Shown here one piece after another: positions 33,424 through 45,540 of a stretch of 64,000 bases of DNA. The number at the start of each line of letters is the position of its first letter. Within the stretch, counting starts at the first letter, position 1. Source of the DNA: Takakia lepidozioides (taxonomy: Eukaryota; Streptophyta; Takakiopsida; Takakiales; Takakiaceae). The notes beneath the pieces are model-generated. The model was given only the letters and a program-made list of their open reading frames with translations, was not told the DNA's origin and did not search any database. The stretch lies in assembly GCA_030704615.1 (NCBI GenBank), contig CM060731.1, positions 67,436,756 to 67,500,755 on the forward strand, written 5' to 3'. The position numbers and the translations under genes are program-made.

Positions 33424-34445
33424 ACTAGCCCTATCTAATTACCTTCCAAGTCTTTTTTAATTTCGGTTAACACGGGTAGTTTACATAGGAGTTCGTTGGG
33501 GCTTGTCCGGATGTCATTTCCAATGTGGGGGACGTAATTTTGGAGCTTTTTCCAAGGCGTGGGGGCAAGTCGCTTAGGTCTAGGTCACTTCACGTTCACC
33601 CTTTCCAAGGCACACATACGTATTAGAGGCTATCATTTTATCCCATTATCCCGATGGGAGAGCAACGCTATCATACCAAAGAAAAATACTCTACCAATAG
33701 CATATTATATTCTCTTATTCTCTAAGGCTATTTAATATTATCTATTACTATTTTTAAAATAAAATATTTAAATAAATAAATATTTTTATTTTGAAAATTA
33801 AAATTAAAATCGCAAATTATAATGTGGCTGTTTCTATTTTGTCGCTAATTTCCTTAGAATCCCAATTTAAATTATTTTTTAAGTAGAAAATATCTAAATT
33901 CAGAAAATATGCATAATGTGGGAAATTTTTCTAATTAGCCATAGATCAGCACCTACATATACGAACAATCCCTAAATCTCGCAAGAAAAGTGTATCGTTG
34001 TGCGTGAACCTGTTGGAGGCCACCCCAAAAGGTCGGAAAACCTCCCTTTAAGGTCCTAAATACTTTGTTTCAGCCCAAGGTCTTGAGTTCAATCCTTGGG
34101 GTTTGGACTGATTTTTCATCCTTGGATGAAATATTGCGCCAATATTCATCCATCCAATCCAAGCCACCTCTAGGTGGTCAATCGGACAGGTCGGTGAAGA
34201 ACGATTATCTTTTCCACTTCAACCCTAAAGTCCTTAACTCAAACTAAGACTTTTGGCTCTATCATATATGACGATGTCTGAGCCAAAAAGCCTATTCACT
34301 CACGATATGATTACTTTATACCCACATGATGGCCTTGGGCCTACCTTACTGGACCAAAAAATCAATTGAAGACACTAAAATCTATCATAATTTCACCTTC
34401 CCTACATGCTAAGTCCTAATAGTAGCCCAAAAATGTTTCGTGAGC
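33424..34445. other. AT-rich intergenic
   Basis: Very AT-rich at 33,720-33,940. No gene, RNA or repeat family recognised. Confidence 0.4.
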
Positions 34446-35095
34446 TAAGAGCATCCCCACCCTTCTCACTGAAATGGCCCCTCTATGCCTATTTTGGAGG
34501 GGTTGGCTCAGGACTCTGGAAAGGTGTTTGAAGGGGTCGGCTGCTCGTAGTCACACCCTTGCCCCTCGTTACGCCCCTGTACCCTATGTTCCCATAGTTC
34601 CCAATGACGTTCTCAATGCTCCTTATCACGTTCCCCACCTACTGCTTGCCTTCGTCATCCCCGTGTCGCAGCTCTTGTCTTCGGCTGGAAGGGAAGCGAG
34701 AGGCTGGGAGGCACGCTCTGACATGTCCATGGTCGAGACGACTCGGTTCAGGGACGAGCTCAGGGACTGAATATCGTGCACGGATTCAGTGAAAGAGAGG
34801 CGGTTTAGTGCTCGCCCTGAACAGCGTATACGATAGCGGGGCAAAGGTGTGGTGGGTCGTGCTTGAGCTTGGGCCATCCCATCTTTAGCCATTTTGGCTA
34901 TTGGTTGGGCTTTATATGGCCTCCAATGGTTGCGTAGCCCCTACAGATGCTGCTGAAAAAAAATATTACCCATCCATGCCACTATACCATGGTGGGGGGT
35001 AACCCCTATGGGGTTAGAAAACCACCTCCTCGCTAGTTAGTCCCCCATGCGCTATATCGGCTATGGGGGGCCAAATTTTCATGGATTGGAGGTCT
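34446..35095. mobile_element. Possible second TIR-type remnant
   Basis: Begins AGAGCATCCCCACC, like the end of the element at 31.8 kb. A loosely complementary GGCTATGGGGGGCCAAATTTT lies near 35,060. Ends and target duplication are not clear and no coding motif is present. Confidence 0.25.
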
Positions 35096-35794
35096 GTAAA
35101 TTGCTTATGAGAGCTTTTCAAAAAACCAGCGAGAAAGTAATACGGAAAAAAACCTCCTACTTGTTAGCCTTCGCACTCGATCTCTCTCTTTGATTGGGGT
35201 GGGGAAGGGGGGCTGGCTGGAGCTTAACAAGTAATGTAGTGGTCAAGAGCACATCAAGAGTAATGGATCTAGGTAAGCCTAATCTTCACTCACCCATACT
35301 CACTTCATACAAAGACAGTTGTGGTAATTGGTATACACAAATCTATGCACTCACAAGAAACCACCTCAAATTGTAACGTTCTTTATATGCGTCCCCCTGT
35401 GCATACACACTTCACCAGCCCGAGATACCTGGCCCCACCTACTGAGCCAATGCACTCATCGTCTTATACACTACGAATTACTAAACACAACCAGGCCGTA
35501 TGGCAAATCCACAAACTCTTTATGAAATACAGAACCACCCGATAGTATTCTCATTTCAAGGCTGGCACCTATGGGGGGTGCTATTCCGTGAGCCCGGAGG
35601 CGTGAGCCTGTGAGCCCAGCACAGGCTCACGCCACGTCAGCATGCATACAGGGCCTATTTCCGCGGGTGTCACCTATTACCGCGGGTTGATCATGCATTT
35701 CCCGGGAATGCAGACTGGATGTGTTACATCCATTGTATCCATCCTTTCTATCCATTGCATCCATCTAGACGTTATCAACATACCAAGCCCCTGC
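35096..35794. other. Intergenic
   Basis: No supportable feature apart from a short inverted pair GAGCCTGTGAGCC...GGCTCAC near 35,600-35,630. Confidence 0.35.
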
Positions 35795-36290
35795 ATTGGA
35801 ATGTGGGTACGTCGTGAGGAGGTGCACACTGACATCATCCAAAGCGGATCCCTGCGAAATCTTTTCTTACTCACCACCCTTGCGAACATGCCAGGTATGT
35901 GCGGGAGCATCATGGATGCTCACCAGATTTGAGAATGCCTGAACGCTCTTTGATCACGTGGACTTCACCATGATGGATTTACCAAACATGCTGAGCTGAG
36001 AAGATTGTCTGGGCAGATGAAGGAGGCGGAGGGTATGTGCCTGACACACCATTTTTATTGCATGATGTGGAGGTAAGGAATTTTCTCTTAACCACCACAG
36101 TGAGAAGCTGGCCATTGGTTTTGGGCTGATCAGCACGACTCATCCAGAATCTTCGAGTGTGTGAAGACTGCCGCACCTCCACCAAATTCATCTCAAAGAT
36201 TGTTGGCCGAGCAATTGTTGTATGGGACGCTAACTACTTTCCACCACTTTGAAGATGAGATTTGTTCTTGTGGTGAATACTGGTGAAAAG
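35795..36290 (+). pseudogene. PPR-DYW gene fragment
   Basis: The first part reads EEVHTDIIQSG and CGSIMDAHQI (PPR). After a gap, 36,085-36,290 holds [15 protein letters not shown] (the HxE zinc site of the DYW deaminase) and, in shifting frames, remnants of the CxDCH, GRAIVV and HHFEDE...CSCGEYW blocks that end DYW proteins. Many frameshifts and stops. It is clearly related to the larger pseudogene at 43.8-45.4 kb but more decayed. Confidence 0.75.
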
Positions 36291-36959
36291 ATGTTTTCTT
36301 GGAAAGATGCTAGTGTCTTGCTTCATTCATTGATCTGTGTAGCTACTCAGACCATCCACCATTTCCTGATAGTGGGGTCTACTCGGCATAGGTAGGAAGT
36401 CAGCCCACAATTGCACTTGATTGAAGGGGTGATTTTTGACTGATTCTGGTGACAGTGGATGGAAATCAGAGTGTTGTCCTAATTCTGGGTTTGGGTGGTG
36501 GAGCTTCTCCAAAGCTTGAAGATGGAAGTGAATACGAATTTTAATGAGCTTGATGAGAGGGGCAGCCCTGTGCACAAGTTTGTTCAACATCTTAAATTTG
36601 GACATGTTTGTTTGTTTCTCATAGTGTGGCTTTGGATGGAGCCCTTGATGAACTTACATGAATATTGTCTAAAGCTAGCATTAACCCACCAAGATCCAAT
36701 CCCACGGTGGATGCTTGAAAGTTCATATAGTGAATGTAAGGGTATTTGGGTATGTTGATATTGATTGATGCGGCTTGTGAAAATCCGCCATTTGTGAGAT
36801 CCGCCATTTTTCTTCCAGAAAAAAATAAAACACATGATCTCTACATGTAACACACTGGGGATGACCTACCCTTTTTTTGTGAAAAATTGAACGTAGTTCT
36901 CAGAATTCGTCGCTAGTAGTGCGGAGCAACGCGAAGCCCTAGTAATTAATTATTTCGAG
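36291..36959. other. Intergenic
   Basis: A minus-strand ORF at 36,327-36,605 has no recognised motif; otherwise nothing seen. Confidence 0.35.
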
Positions 36960-37080
36960 GATTTGCATAAAGCAGCGGCTAGTGTGATGATAAATAGCAA
37001 CATGTGACGAACGCGAGGTTTGCTGTTCAAATCCTGGTAGGTGACATTGTGGCGGTAATGTGTGTTAATTATAAATATAT
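36960..37080 (+). repeat. tRNA-derived SINE-like sequence
   Basis: CGGCTAGTGTGATGA (A-box-like), then about 45 bases later TGTTCAAATCCTGG, a good match to the pol III B box (GTTCAAATCC). AT-rich sequence follows. It does not fold as a full tRNA gene. Confidence 0.35.
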
Positions 37081-37099
37081 ATTTTGTTTGAGGAGTTTC

Positions 37100-37400
37100 T
37101 GAAGGTTGGAGTTAGGCGCTCGCCAGTTGGAGTCCCTTGTTGGTTAGTCCGCTCGTCAGTCCGCCAGACTAAGTCAGTCTGCTTGCCAATCGCCAGTCCG
37201 CTCACCAGTCTGCTGGTCGGAGTTGGGCAATCACCACTTGGAGTCCGTTGTTGGTTAGTCCACTCGTCAATCACCAGTTTGGTGAGTCCAATCGCCAGTC
37301 CACCAGACTAAGTCAGTCCGCTCGCCAATCACTAGTCCGCTCGACACTCTGCCGATCAGTCCGCTCGCCAGTTGGAGTCATTCTGTTGAGGGTTTGGCCA
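37100..37400. repeat. Degenerate tandem repeat of CGCCAGTCCGCTC-type motifs
   Basis: Two diverged long units (starting near 37,121 and 37,232, each with TTGGAGTCC...GTTGTTGGTTAGTCC and CCAGACTAAGTCAGTC), themselves built of short GCCAGTCCGCTC-like motifs. Confidence 0.6.
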
Positions 37401-37974
37401 GTCCGCTAGAAGTTCCGCCGCCGTTAAAGAACTAGAACTTAGAAAAAATTCAGAATCTAGACCCTCTGAAAGGGGGTTGGGTTCATGAGCTCACCCCATG
37501 GGCAGTAGTGGCGGGGCCATAGGTGCATTCAAGTCCCAATTATTAAAAAATGAAAGGCCTACCTACCTTTGGTTACTCCATACTTGTATTATACAACAAT
37601 CATGTGATAAGGACAGCCTGGTGCTCTAGTGATTCAGGTCTTGTAAGCTGGCTATCCATTCAGGATTGACCAGCTTACCTTCACTTGATTATATAATGGA
37701 AGATGATGAAGCTCCTGACAGTGTGTTTTAAGTCACTATGCACAAGTGCTGTACCTGGATGATCAGAATGTGATGATGCCCTGCAGTAGCTTTGTGATTG
37801 GTTTCACTGAGCGTCCTCTTGCAGTGATAGCAAGTTCTATAGAGCTTACAATGATGATTAGCTTCACATCCTCGTCTTGGGTTTTTCTCGATTGTGAAGT
37901 TGGGTTTGTGAATCGCGAGGTTGTAAGGATCGGGACTGAGAGGTGTACAGAATTCGTGAATTAGGGTGAAGGAG
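37401..37974. other. Upstream region of FEY
   Basis: No gene recognised. It probably contains the FEY promoter and 5' UTR; no clear TATA box. A GGTGCTCTAGTGATTCAGG stretch at 37,619 weakly resembles a tRNA A box. Confidence 0.35.
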
Positions 37975-38271
37975 ATGGGGGAGGCGGCATGGAATGTGAT
38001 GAGGTTAGGCAATCTAGGACGTCTGGCGCTGCTGTGGCTCCCGCAGCTGTTCTGCTGCTACCTTCGTCTTCTTTATGACCGATTGCGCCGCTCGGCCTCA
38101 CGCTTCCCCCGCTCTTTGCCCCCATCCCATTGGAGGCCTGCATGTATTGTGACTGGGGTACTCTCTCCCTGTCTTCACACACGTTTGATATGCTTACATC
38201 GTCATCAACTGCGTCGGGAAAAGTCCATTGCACAGCTTTTGATGTATTGTGAAGTAATCCGCTTAAGAGAC

Positions 38272-38330
<59 letters not shown>

Positions 38331-40817
38331 ATATGCTTAACATCGTCGCCGATTGCCTGGCATAGGCATTCAATGTAAGCGCATCCAGCTTAAGAGAACT
38401 CACGCACACACGGACACACACAAATGTAAAGCATTGTCTGGATGAGTGGGAGGGTAGGCAACGTCAGGCATCGGGAAGGCCACAGCTGCTGCACTCGCTC
38501 TGCAAGGCTTCCACGTCATCTTAGGTGGGTTCACAACTTCACTGTTCGTCTACATGGTGTCTTTGTTAGCAGATCAACAGGACCTCAACAGTACCTTGTA
38601 AGAATGACACTTTCGAATAGGGTTTTCCGGTCATTGGGATTGAAGGTCAGAAGCTACTGTGAACGCTCCTCTGTTCCGAAACGTTTCTGCAAAGTTGTAA
38701 TTGTAACAAAAAGATGATGCGACTGACTTGGGGATGTGGCTTCTGGGTTTGGGAGAATTACAGCTGGTCGCTCTGCTAAGCGTTTGAAGGAGGTATGTTC
38801 TTCATTTCTCATTTCCTTTACCCTCAACATGTGGTCCTCTCTTTCTACCCTGGGCCACCATTTTGATGGACCACAAAGGACTGGGAGCGAGAGATAGATT
38901 CATTAACGGGGGAACTGTAAAATAGGAAGTGGGCCACTTTCAGGCTTGAATATTCACGGAACTTGTATAGTGGCAGTATTCCCTAGTGGTCAACAACTAC
39001 AACTGTTTTCCTGGCCTTTCAGGTGGTAGCGGAAATAGAGACACTGCATCAGGGTGTGTCCCTTCAGGCTCTACAGCTGGATTTGTGCTCCAGTTCGTCC
39101 ATTCTGACATTTGCAAAGACCATTCGAGAGCTGTTTGAAGGAGAGAATCCACCAGGTAACCTACAGCTACTGGTCAACAATGCGGGGATTTTGGCTGCAT
39201 CCCAGCGGTGGACTCTGATGGATTCGATTGGTGTGTATGCATCCTTCCCCCCAACTTCTTGTAAACCTGGTGTGTGTTTGCTGCCTGTGTATTTACAGAA
39301 TCTGTCGGCAATGGTCATTTTCACCTGTTCACTTGGGTCAATTCCTCAGCACCTATTCACGCACTAAAGCTATTGTTTGGCCTCAATTATGGTTCATTTT
39401 CCTCTCCAGATTTTACTCAAGTTGGACTAGGTGCCCCACAGTCCTATGTATGTGTGCTACACGTACTGTTAAACTACGTGGAAGGGGTATTTGCTTCATC
39501 AGAGTTGTTTGTTACTATTGCATTGTTGGATGAACATGTGCATGTGGGATTCATGGGGCAGCATGATGGCGAGCAATTACTTGGGGCGCTTGACTCAGCA
39601 GCTGCTGCCATTGCTGCAGAAGAGTGCCCCTTGGGCCCGTATTGTCAATGTTGTCTCCTTCACCCATCACTCTGGTACGCATAATCCAATGATTCTCTTA
39701 ATTGCTTCCCAAGTTTTCGCATTTATGATCCTATTTCTCTGTAGTAGTCTTTGACGCAGTTCTTGCCAGACTCAACAGCTCCAAGAGGTTTGGCTGAAGA
39801 GGTCTGATTCTGTAAGGGACTTCTTTGTGATGCAGTGCAAAGCTTGCAGATAGATGAAGGACACTTGGTCAAAGGCACAATGCAGACAACCTCTTGTGGC
39901 AATTCGTATAGCCTAGTGCAAATCTATGAGAGCTCCAAAAGTAGGTTGCCTCCTTCCTGGCTGTTTTCCTGAAGTGCTGTCACTCGTGTTTTAGGTTGAG
40001 GCTGCAAGGCTGCACCATACTGAGGCTGCCGTAACTCTGTTGCTACTTCCGTGGGTGGGGGATGAAGGTGTACATGACCAATAGTACTGAAGGTGTTTGT
40101 CTTTGTATTGTTTTTCAAATGAGTGATGGTGGGGTGTTGTGCAGTGTGTTTACTCCTCTTCTCATATGAGCTTCACCGTCGGCTGCACTCAAGTGACGAC
40201 TCTTCTCACATCTCAGTCGTGTATGGTCTTCTCTTCAGACCCACTCCTCAACTTTAGTTGCTTCCCTACAGATCGAGTGCTTAATGTTGCATTTTTGTCA
40301 ACAGTGCTGCAGATCCAGGGGCAGTGAATACTGACATTTGGCGGGAAGTACCTGTTTGGCTTTGGAAGCTGATCATTGTGCTTCTCATGCTGCTCGGTCT
40401 CTTACAGTCACCAGCAGTTGGAGCTGCATCAGTTGTTGATGCCGCTTTGGCTCCTTGGGTGGGTATCCTTACACCGTTCGACCTGAAGGCTAGTCTAGTG
40501 AGAGCTGCTGTATTTCCATGCTTCAAAACATTATGACTCTTAAGCACTCAAATCAAAGAGAAGTAAAATTTCTGGGAGGTCAGTGGTAATGCACCGAGAG
40601 CTTTGAGCAGCTATGCAGTCATGTGAGAGGATGGAATTAATGGGTCTAATTTCATTTTTCATGTGAGCAGGAAGTGTCAGGCAAGTACTTCTTTGGTGGG
40701 AAGGGGTTCACTATGAAGTCTTCCAAGCTTTCATATGATAGACAACTTGCGAGTAGACTGTGGGAAGCATCTGCTGCTGTTTGTGATCAATCCATTGCTG
40801 AGCATAGGGTTGACTAG
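37975..40817 (+). CDS. FEY: FEY-type short-chain dehydrogenase, nine exons, intact
   Basis: Exons: 37975-38157, 38458-38524, 38764-38792, 39023-39234, 39562-39674, 39836-39940, 40145-40220, 40305-40458, 40671-40817. All introns are GT-AG with matching phases, giving a 361-residue frame without stops. A hydrophobic N-terminus (LLWLPQLFCCYLRLLYDRL) suggests membrane anchoring. The NADP-binding motif TGATSGIG (residues 60-67) is assembled across intron 1. NNAG is at about 145-148, RIVNVVSFTH holds the catalytic Ser region, and YESSK (232-236) is the active-site YxxxK. The following LLLFSYELHRRL, ADPGAVNTDIWREVP, LGLLQSP and SGKYFFGGKG match the plant dehydrogenase FOREVER YOUNG, known in Arabidopsis for effects on leaf and meristem development; its substrate is not established. 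Exon 5 start depends on an acceptor chosen for frame and homology. Intron 1 carries a CT/CA microsatellite. Confidence 0.92.
38271..38325. repeat. (CT)n(CA)n microsatellite in FEY intron 1
   Basis: About 11 CT units followed by about 16 CA units, between the donor at 38,158 and the acceptor at 38,457. Confidence 0.95.
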
Positions 40818-41045
40818 GAGCTGAGCAACCAGATTTTATGCTGATCAGCTTCTGAACTGTAAGTTTCATTAAGGATGGACTTGGTCAGAAAATCTAACTA
40901 ATGCCTTGCAATGACAATTGCAGCATAGGACATTGGTGAAGAATTTTCATATTCGTTGGGTATCAATAGAAGCATGATTTTTCATTTGCAGACTGGTATC
41001 AAAGGGGACTATAAATGATGTTACAAATGATGTTCTGGTCTTGTA
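40818..41045. other. 3' region of FEY
   Basis: AT-rich, likely 3' UTR. No other feature. Confidence 0.4.
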
Positions 41046-41450
41046 TTAATTAATGTTGTCATGGCCCACATCTCCCCAAGTTCTGCTATTTGCCCCAGTG
41101 TGAGGCTTGTTGGTCCAGTGAGAGGTGGCCGTGCTCCAATTGAGTGCGAACTGTCCCCCAGGGTTGGCGGGGAAGTGCTGGCTGGGTTGCCATAGAGAAG
41201 TGTGATGCAGGTCCACTATGCTTGAATCTGCTTCAGGAATTGCAAAACTGCTGAGTTTTTGGGAGAGAATCTCACCCCCTTGGGTGCCCATGGATGTTTC
41301 AACCTTGAGTAGCATGTCTTGGGCTCGTTCGTAAGATTTCAGGTGAGAGTCGGAGGCCCACCTGAACTACCTGATTGTGGTTGATAATGTCAAAGACCTT
41401 CTTTCGATTTGCTGGGACCACAGGGCCCTCCATTGTTGGGAATGTTCAAC
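41046..41450 (-). CDS. Unassigned open segment
   Basis: Read minus, two frames look coding: MEGPVVPANRKKVFDIINHN and VQVGLRLSPEIL (about 41,440-41,335), then in another frame MLLKVETSMGTQGGEILSQ with FAIPEADSSIVDL and NPGGQFALNW to 41,046. No domain recognised. It may be exons of a minus-strand gene shared with 41,928-42,780, or pseudogene debris. Confidence 0.25.
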
Positions 41451-41927
41451 AACAAGGTTTCAGAATTGCTTGTAAAAGTGAGAAAAACCAAAGTGTGTGG
41501 GCCATCGTGACAATGAGACAAAACTATGGTGGATTGCATACCTGATCGTCACTTCTATGTGGAAGCTTCTCCCCACGCAGCAAGCTCATGTGGCAGGGGC
41601 AGGAGGCTCAACTCCAGTGTGCGCCTCACACCACCCATGAGCTATGGCGTACCCCATGCAGCTCCTGCTTTCCCATCAACCCTTCAAATGATTATTCTGT
41701 GGCATGTGCCCCACTAGCCAATGTAGCATTAGGTTAAATCCATGCTATTCAGTTCTGCTGCAGCTCCAATGTTTAGATGCCAGTATCCAAACAGGAGTGG
41801 CTAAAGTCTGGTTCAATTTTTAGACTTCCATGTTTTGTACAAAATATGTCAATTGGCAAATTTCAGACCATTGTATAAAGGTCTTTTAAAAAATTGAAGT
41901 GCTCATTGACTATTAGTGGACTGACAA

Positions 41928-42365
41928 TTACTTTTTAAGCAAACTGCCATCGCCAAAAGCCTGACAGCCCAACAAATTTTTGACAAAATATTCACACATA
42001 CAGTGTATGTTAGAAACCAGTAACATGCCTAGCAACCCTGTAACAATGTGTCTAATCGCAGACGTCGTCGTGATTGAACTTGAAGAGTGTACGTTCAACT
42101 TCGGTGACAGGGACCACAGCGTATAATTCACCCAAACATTCAACAAGTATTGGTGGTTTGAATGTTGTGATTTGTCTTGTAAATGGTCTGGAGATACAGG
42201 CGTGATCCCATTGAGACCCACAGTAACGATCTTGTACGCCACAGTGGATATATCGAAGAGGAAATGCGCATGAAGAGAATACAGTGGTTGCCCAACTACT
42301 TCAACGCAATCAGAAGCATTTAGCATGATTAGTCTCTGTCCTTTGAAGTGCAACAGAGGTTTCAA
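41928..42365 (-). CDS. Unassigned open segment
   Basis: Reads KPLLHFKGQRLIMLNASDC, VEVVGQPLYSLHAHFLFDI and STVAYKIVTVGLNGITPVSP, with composition typical of a folded domain, ending in a less convincing part after 42,080. No family recognised. Confidence 0.3.
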   Translation of the reverse strand: MKPLLHFKGQRLIMLNASDCVEVVGQPLYSLHAHFLFDISTVAYKIVTVGLNGITPVSPDHLQDKSQHSNHQYLLNVWVNYTLWSLSPKLNVHSSSSITTTSAIRHIVTGLLGMLLVSNIHCMCEYFVKNLLGCQAFGDGSLLKK

Positions 42366-42430
42366 GTCACAGACATTGTAACTATGGACGCCGCTAAACA
42401 GGACATTAAAATTTTTGAATGCAGCTCAAA

Positions 42431-42780
42431 CTAGTTCACAGAATTCCAAATCATGTGAGCGACAACATTCGTAAGTAGTTTCCCTTGCTCAGCCAAAAAG
42501 TAAACTGAGCTCCTTTCACCACTACCTGACTTTCTCGTGGAGCTTTCTATGACTGAACAGTCACTCTTGGCCCTTACTACAGTTACTGCCCCCAAACTGA
42601 TCTCGCTTCTGGCATACGCATCACGGATTCGATCAAGAAAGAAAAAATCCATGATCTTGAGTTGCCACAGTGAAAGTGGAGTAATGTTGAGATTCCGGAC
42701 ACCGATTGTTAAGAATTCTCCATAAGCGACCATGACCATCACGAAGGGATCGCGCTCTTTACATGGGGACCTTCTCGCTC
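42431..42780 (-). CDS. Unassigned open segment
   Basis: Reads CKERDPFVMVMVAYGEFLTI, GVRNLNITPLSLWQLK, MDFFFLDRIRDAYARSE and VTVVRAKSDCSVIESS. It lies just upstream (in the minus sense) of the segment at 41,928-42,365 and could be an earlier exon of the same gene. No family recognised. Confidence 0.3.
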
Positions 42781-43806
42781 TCTCTTGAGAGGGTTGAGAG
42801 TTGAGAAGCTGCCTGGCTCTGGGTGGAAGATTCAGGAAGGGGTGGTCTATCCGATTTCTGGGCTCCCATGCTTCTGTCAGCCATGTTGTGTGAGAATAGT
42901 TTGGAATGGTTTCCAAGGGCAATGGACAGCGGTAGAGGAGGAAAGGTTCATGGGCACCTGGATGTGGAGAAAAATGAGTGGGTCGCGGTCGCGCATAGTC
43001 ACATTCAGTGAAGAAGTTGCGACACAGGCGAACATGCAAAGAGTCGAAATTCGGATGAGGAGGAATTTTGGCTGGGATATTTTCTTAAATTCCAGTCAGT
43101 GGTGGGACAAATATGCTAGCACATAACAGTTGGAATTGAGAAATTTCTCGCGAAGTAATGATGCCACCCACGGTGTCTCGCTCTCTCTCTAACAAATCTG
43201 ACTGGGAGTGCACACATCCACTTGTGTTGCAAGCTGGAGGTATAATAGAGCTCTGCTGTATCCAGCTTTTCTAGTATGTGGGCACTGGCGTAGAATTCCT
43301 CAGCTCACTTCCCTGTGACTAAATAACCGCATTCATCATATCTCTTGCAAACTAGAGCTAGAGGCTGGAATGTAGTTGGATTGTTTGTTAAGTGTTCCCC
43401 AGCAGTGTGACAATGTTGGCCTACTTTTCGATGCCCTTGCGGGTTGAAACTCCGCGGACGACCCTGGGAGGTTTAGTATCCAGTTGTAATTGGTGTTCAA
43501 GAGTGTCTTTTAGTGTTCGCTTGCAAGTTGATACTGTCCCTCTCTTTCTCCCACACACCATCAACATACAGTCTCCGTGTTCCGTGCTACTGTCCCAGGT
43601 AGTCTTGTATCTGTGTTTCCAAGATCCTTTGTGGGCTTTTCGTGGATCTAAGAAGATCCATTCCTTCTTGCCACCAATTCAGCATAGGAACTAGTGTCTA
43701 GTCGGGGGAGGATGCTGTAAATTACAGGTTGCCAATGGCACATAAGGAAAGGGTCTAATCTTTATTTTGTGGAGGCAGGGATAGCTGAAGGAGGCAGGGA
43801 TGAAGT
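42781..43806. other. Intergenic
   Basis: A CT-rich run near 43,180 and short ORFs without motifs. Nothing supportable. Confidence 0.35.
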
Positions 43807-45369
43807 GTGGGTGCAGATGAATTCCACAGCACCAGATTTCCAAGCACAGACAACAGCCAGGCATTGTTGATAGACAGCTGCAGGAAACCTGCATGGATAG
43901 ATGGTCAACTGGAAGCAACAGTAACACAGGTGTTTGAATCAGGCACCTCCACCATGACCACTGCGTTTGAAAGAGGATTGAGAGAGGGAGTCCACAGGAA
44001 CTCTTCTGGCACTTGTGGGGAGGTGAGGACATTATGTAAGGCAGGACATCTGAACGAGGCTCTGCACATTATGAACCAAGGAGTTATGTGCGGCAGACTC
44101 CAATACTTACATCTACCTCTTGCAGGAGTGCACCAGACAAAAGGCGTAGAAGAGGGCAGGCAGGTACATGCCCACATTATGAAGACTGGATTCAAACCAA
44201 ACATCTTTCTATCCAACACTCTTCTCAACATGTATGCCAAGTGCGGTAGCATTGTGGATGCACGGCTTGTGTTTGACAATATGCCTGAACGAGATGTGTC
44301 TACATGGACTACACTGATGGCAGGATATGCAAACCATGGGCGTGGTAGTGAGGCTCTTGAGATCTATCAGCAAATGATGGAGGAAGGATTGATGCCCAAC
44401 AACGTGACATTCATTTGCGTTCTGAAAGCATGTGCGAGCCTAGGAGACTTGGGAAGGAAGAACAGTTCATGCTGACATCATCAAAGCTGGAATTGCATCA
44501 GATATTATTCTTGATACGGCCCTTGTCAACATGTATGCTAAGTGCGGGTACATTAAGGATGCTCGTCAAGTGTTTGACAATATGGCTGAACGAAATGTGG
44601 TTTCATGGAATGCGATGATTGCAGGATATGCTCAGCATGGGGTTGCTATGGAAGCTCTTGCAATGTATGAGCAAATGGTATGGGAAGGGGTGGCGCCCAA
44701 CAAGGTTTCATTCACTTCTGTTCTCAAATGCATGTGCCAGGCTGGCAGCTCTGGAAAAGGGCAAGAAGGTGCATGCTGACATTATCAAAGCTGGAATTGT
44801 ATCAGATGTCATTCTGGAGAATACCCTTGTTGATATGTATGCCAAATGCAGTAGCATGAAGGATGCATGTCGAGTGTTTGACAATATGGCTAAACGGGAT
44901 GTGGTGTCATGGAATGCAGCGAAGGTGAGGAAAATGATGCAGGACAGAGGTTTAAGAAAGGAGCCAGGGTGCAGTTGCATTGAAGTGGACAAAAGTGTAC
45001 ATAAATTTGTTGTAGAAGACACATTTCATCCACAAATTGAGGAAATCCATGCTGAGCTGAAGAGATTATCTGGGCATATGAAGGAGGCCGGATATGTGCC
45101 TGACACTCTTTGTGTTGCATGACGTGGAGGAAGAACAAAAGGAACTTTCCCTTTGCCACCACAGCGAGAAGCTGGCCATTGCTTTTGGGCTCATCAGCAC
45201 ACCGCCTGGGACGCCTCTCCGCATCATCAAGAACCTTTGTGTGTGCGGTGACTGTCACACCGCCACCAAGTTCATCTCAAAACTTGTTGGGCGAGAAATT
45301 GTTGTACGGGATGCCAACCGCTTTCACCACTTCCAAGATGGGGTGTGTTCTTGTGGCGAATACTGGTGA
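43807..45369 (+). pseudogene. PPR-DYW protein, organellar RNA-editing type, broken
   Basis: PLS-type repeats with the usual landmarks: VRTLCKAGHLNEALHIM at the N-terminus, EEGRQVHAHIMKTGF, NTLLNMYAKCGSI, DARLVFDNMPERDV, NNVTFICVLKACASLG, then two further repeat sets. The C-terminus has an E-type block (RKEPGCSCIEVDKSVHKF), [13 protein letters not shown] (HxE), CVCGDCH (CxxCH) and [14 protein letters not shown], so the DYW cytidine deaminase domain is complete in sequence. Reading needs three single-base corrections, near 44,455, 44,727 and 45,108, each an apparent extra base. One stretch is missing after VVSWNA at 44,918, where the E block (AKVRKMMQDRG) follows at once. A functional copy would act in plastids or mitochondria; this one is a decayed duplicate. 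ATG at 43,954 is a possible start. Confidence 0.88.
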
Positions 45370-45540
45370 AAGAAGCAACACGCATGAATGAGTGTCCATG
45401 GGAATCATAATGTTCTAAGCGATTTGAGAAAGGTTGAGTTGAAAGTCAGACTGTACAATATGTGACGTGCCCAGGGTGATGATCACTGGAGCAGTACTAT
45501 CACAGACCACCTTATGGCAGAGGAGTTGTCACCTGCTGTT
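45370..45540. other. 3' flank of the PPR pseudogene
   Basis: No feature seen. Confidence 0.3.

Noticed and set aside
37610-37700. tRNA gene or SINE at 37.6 kb
   Set aside because: Only an A-box-like stretch is present; no B box or cloverleaf could be formed.
37961-38331. ORFs reading CVCVCV or HTHTHT over 38,271-38,325
   Set aside because: They are translations of the CT/CA microsatellite in FEY intron 1.
44415-45122. Programmed +1 frameshifting in the PPR gene
   Set aside because: Three separate slips plus an internal deletion are far more simply a pseudogene, and no slippery sites are visible.
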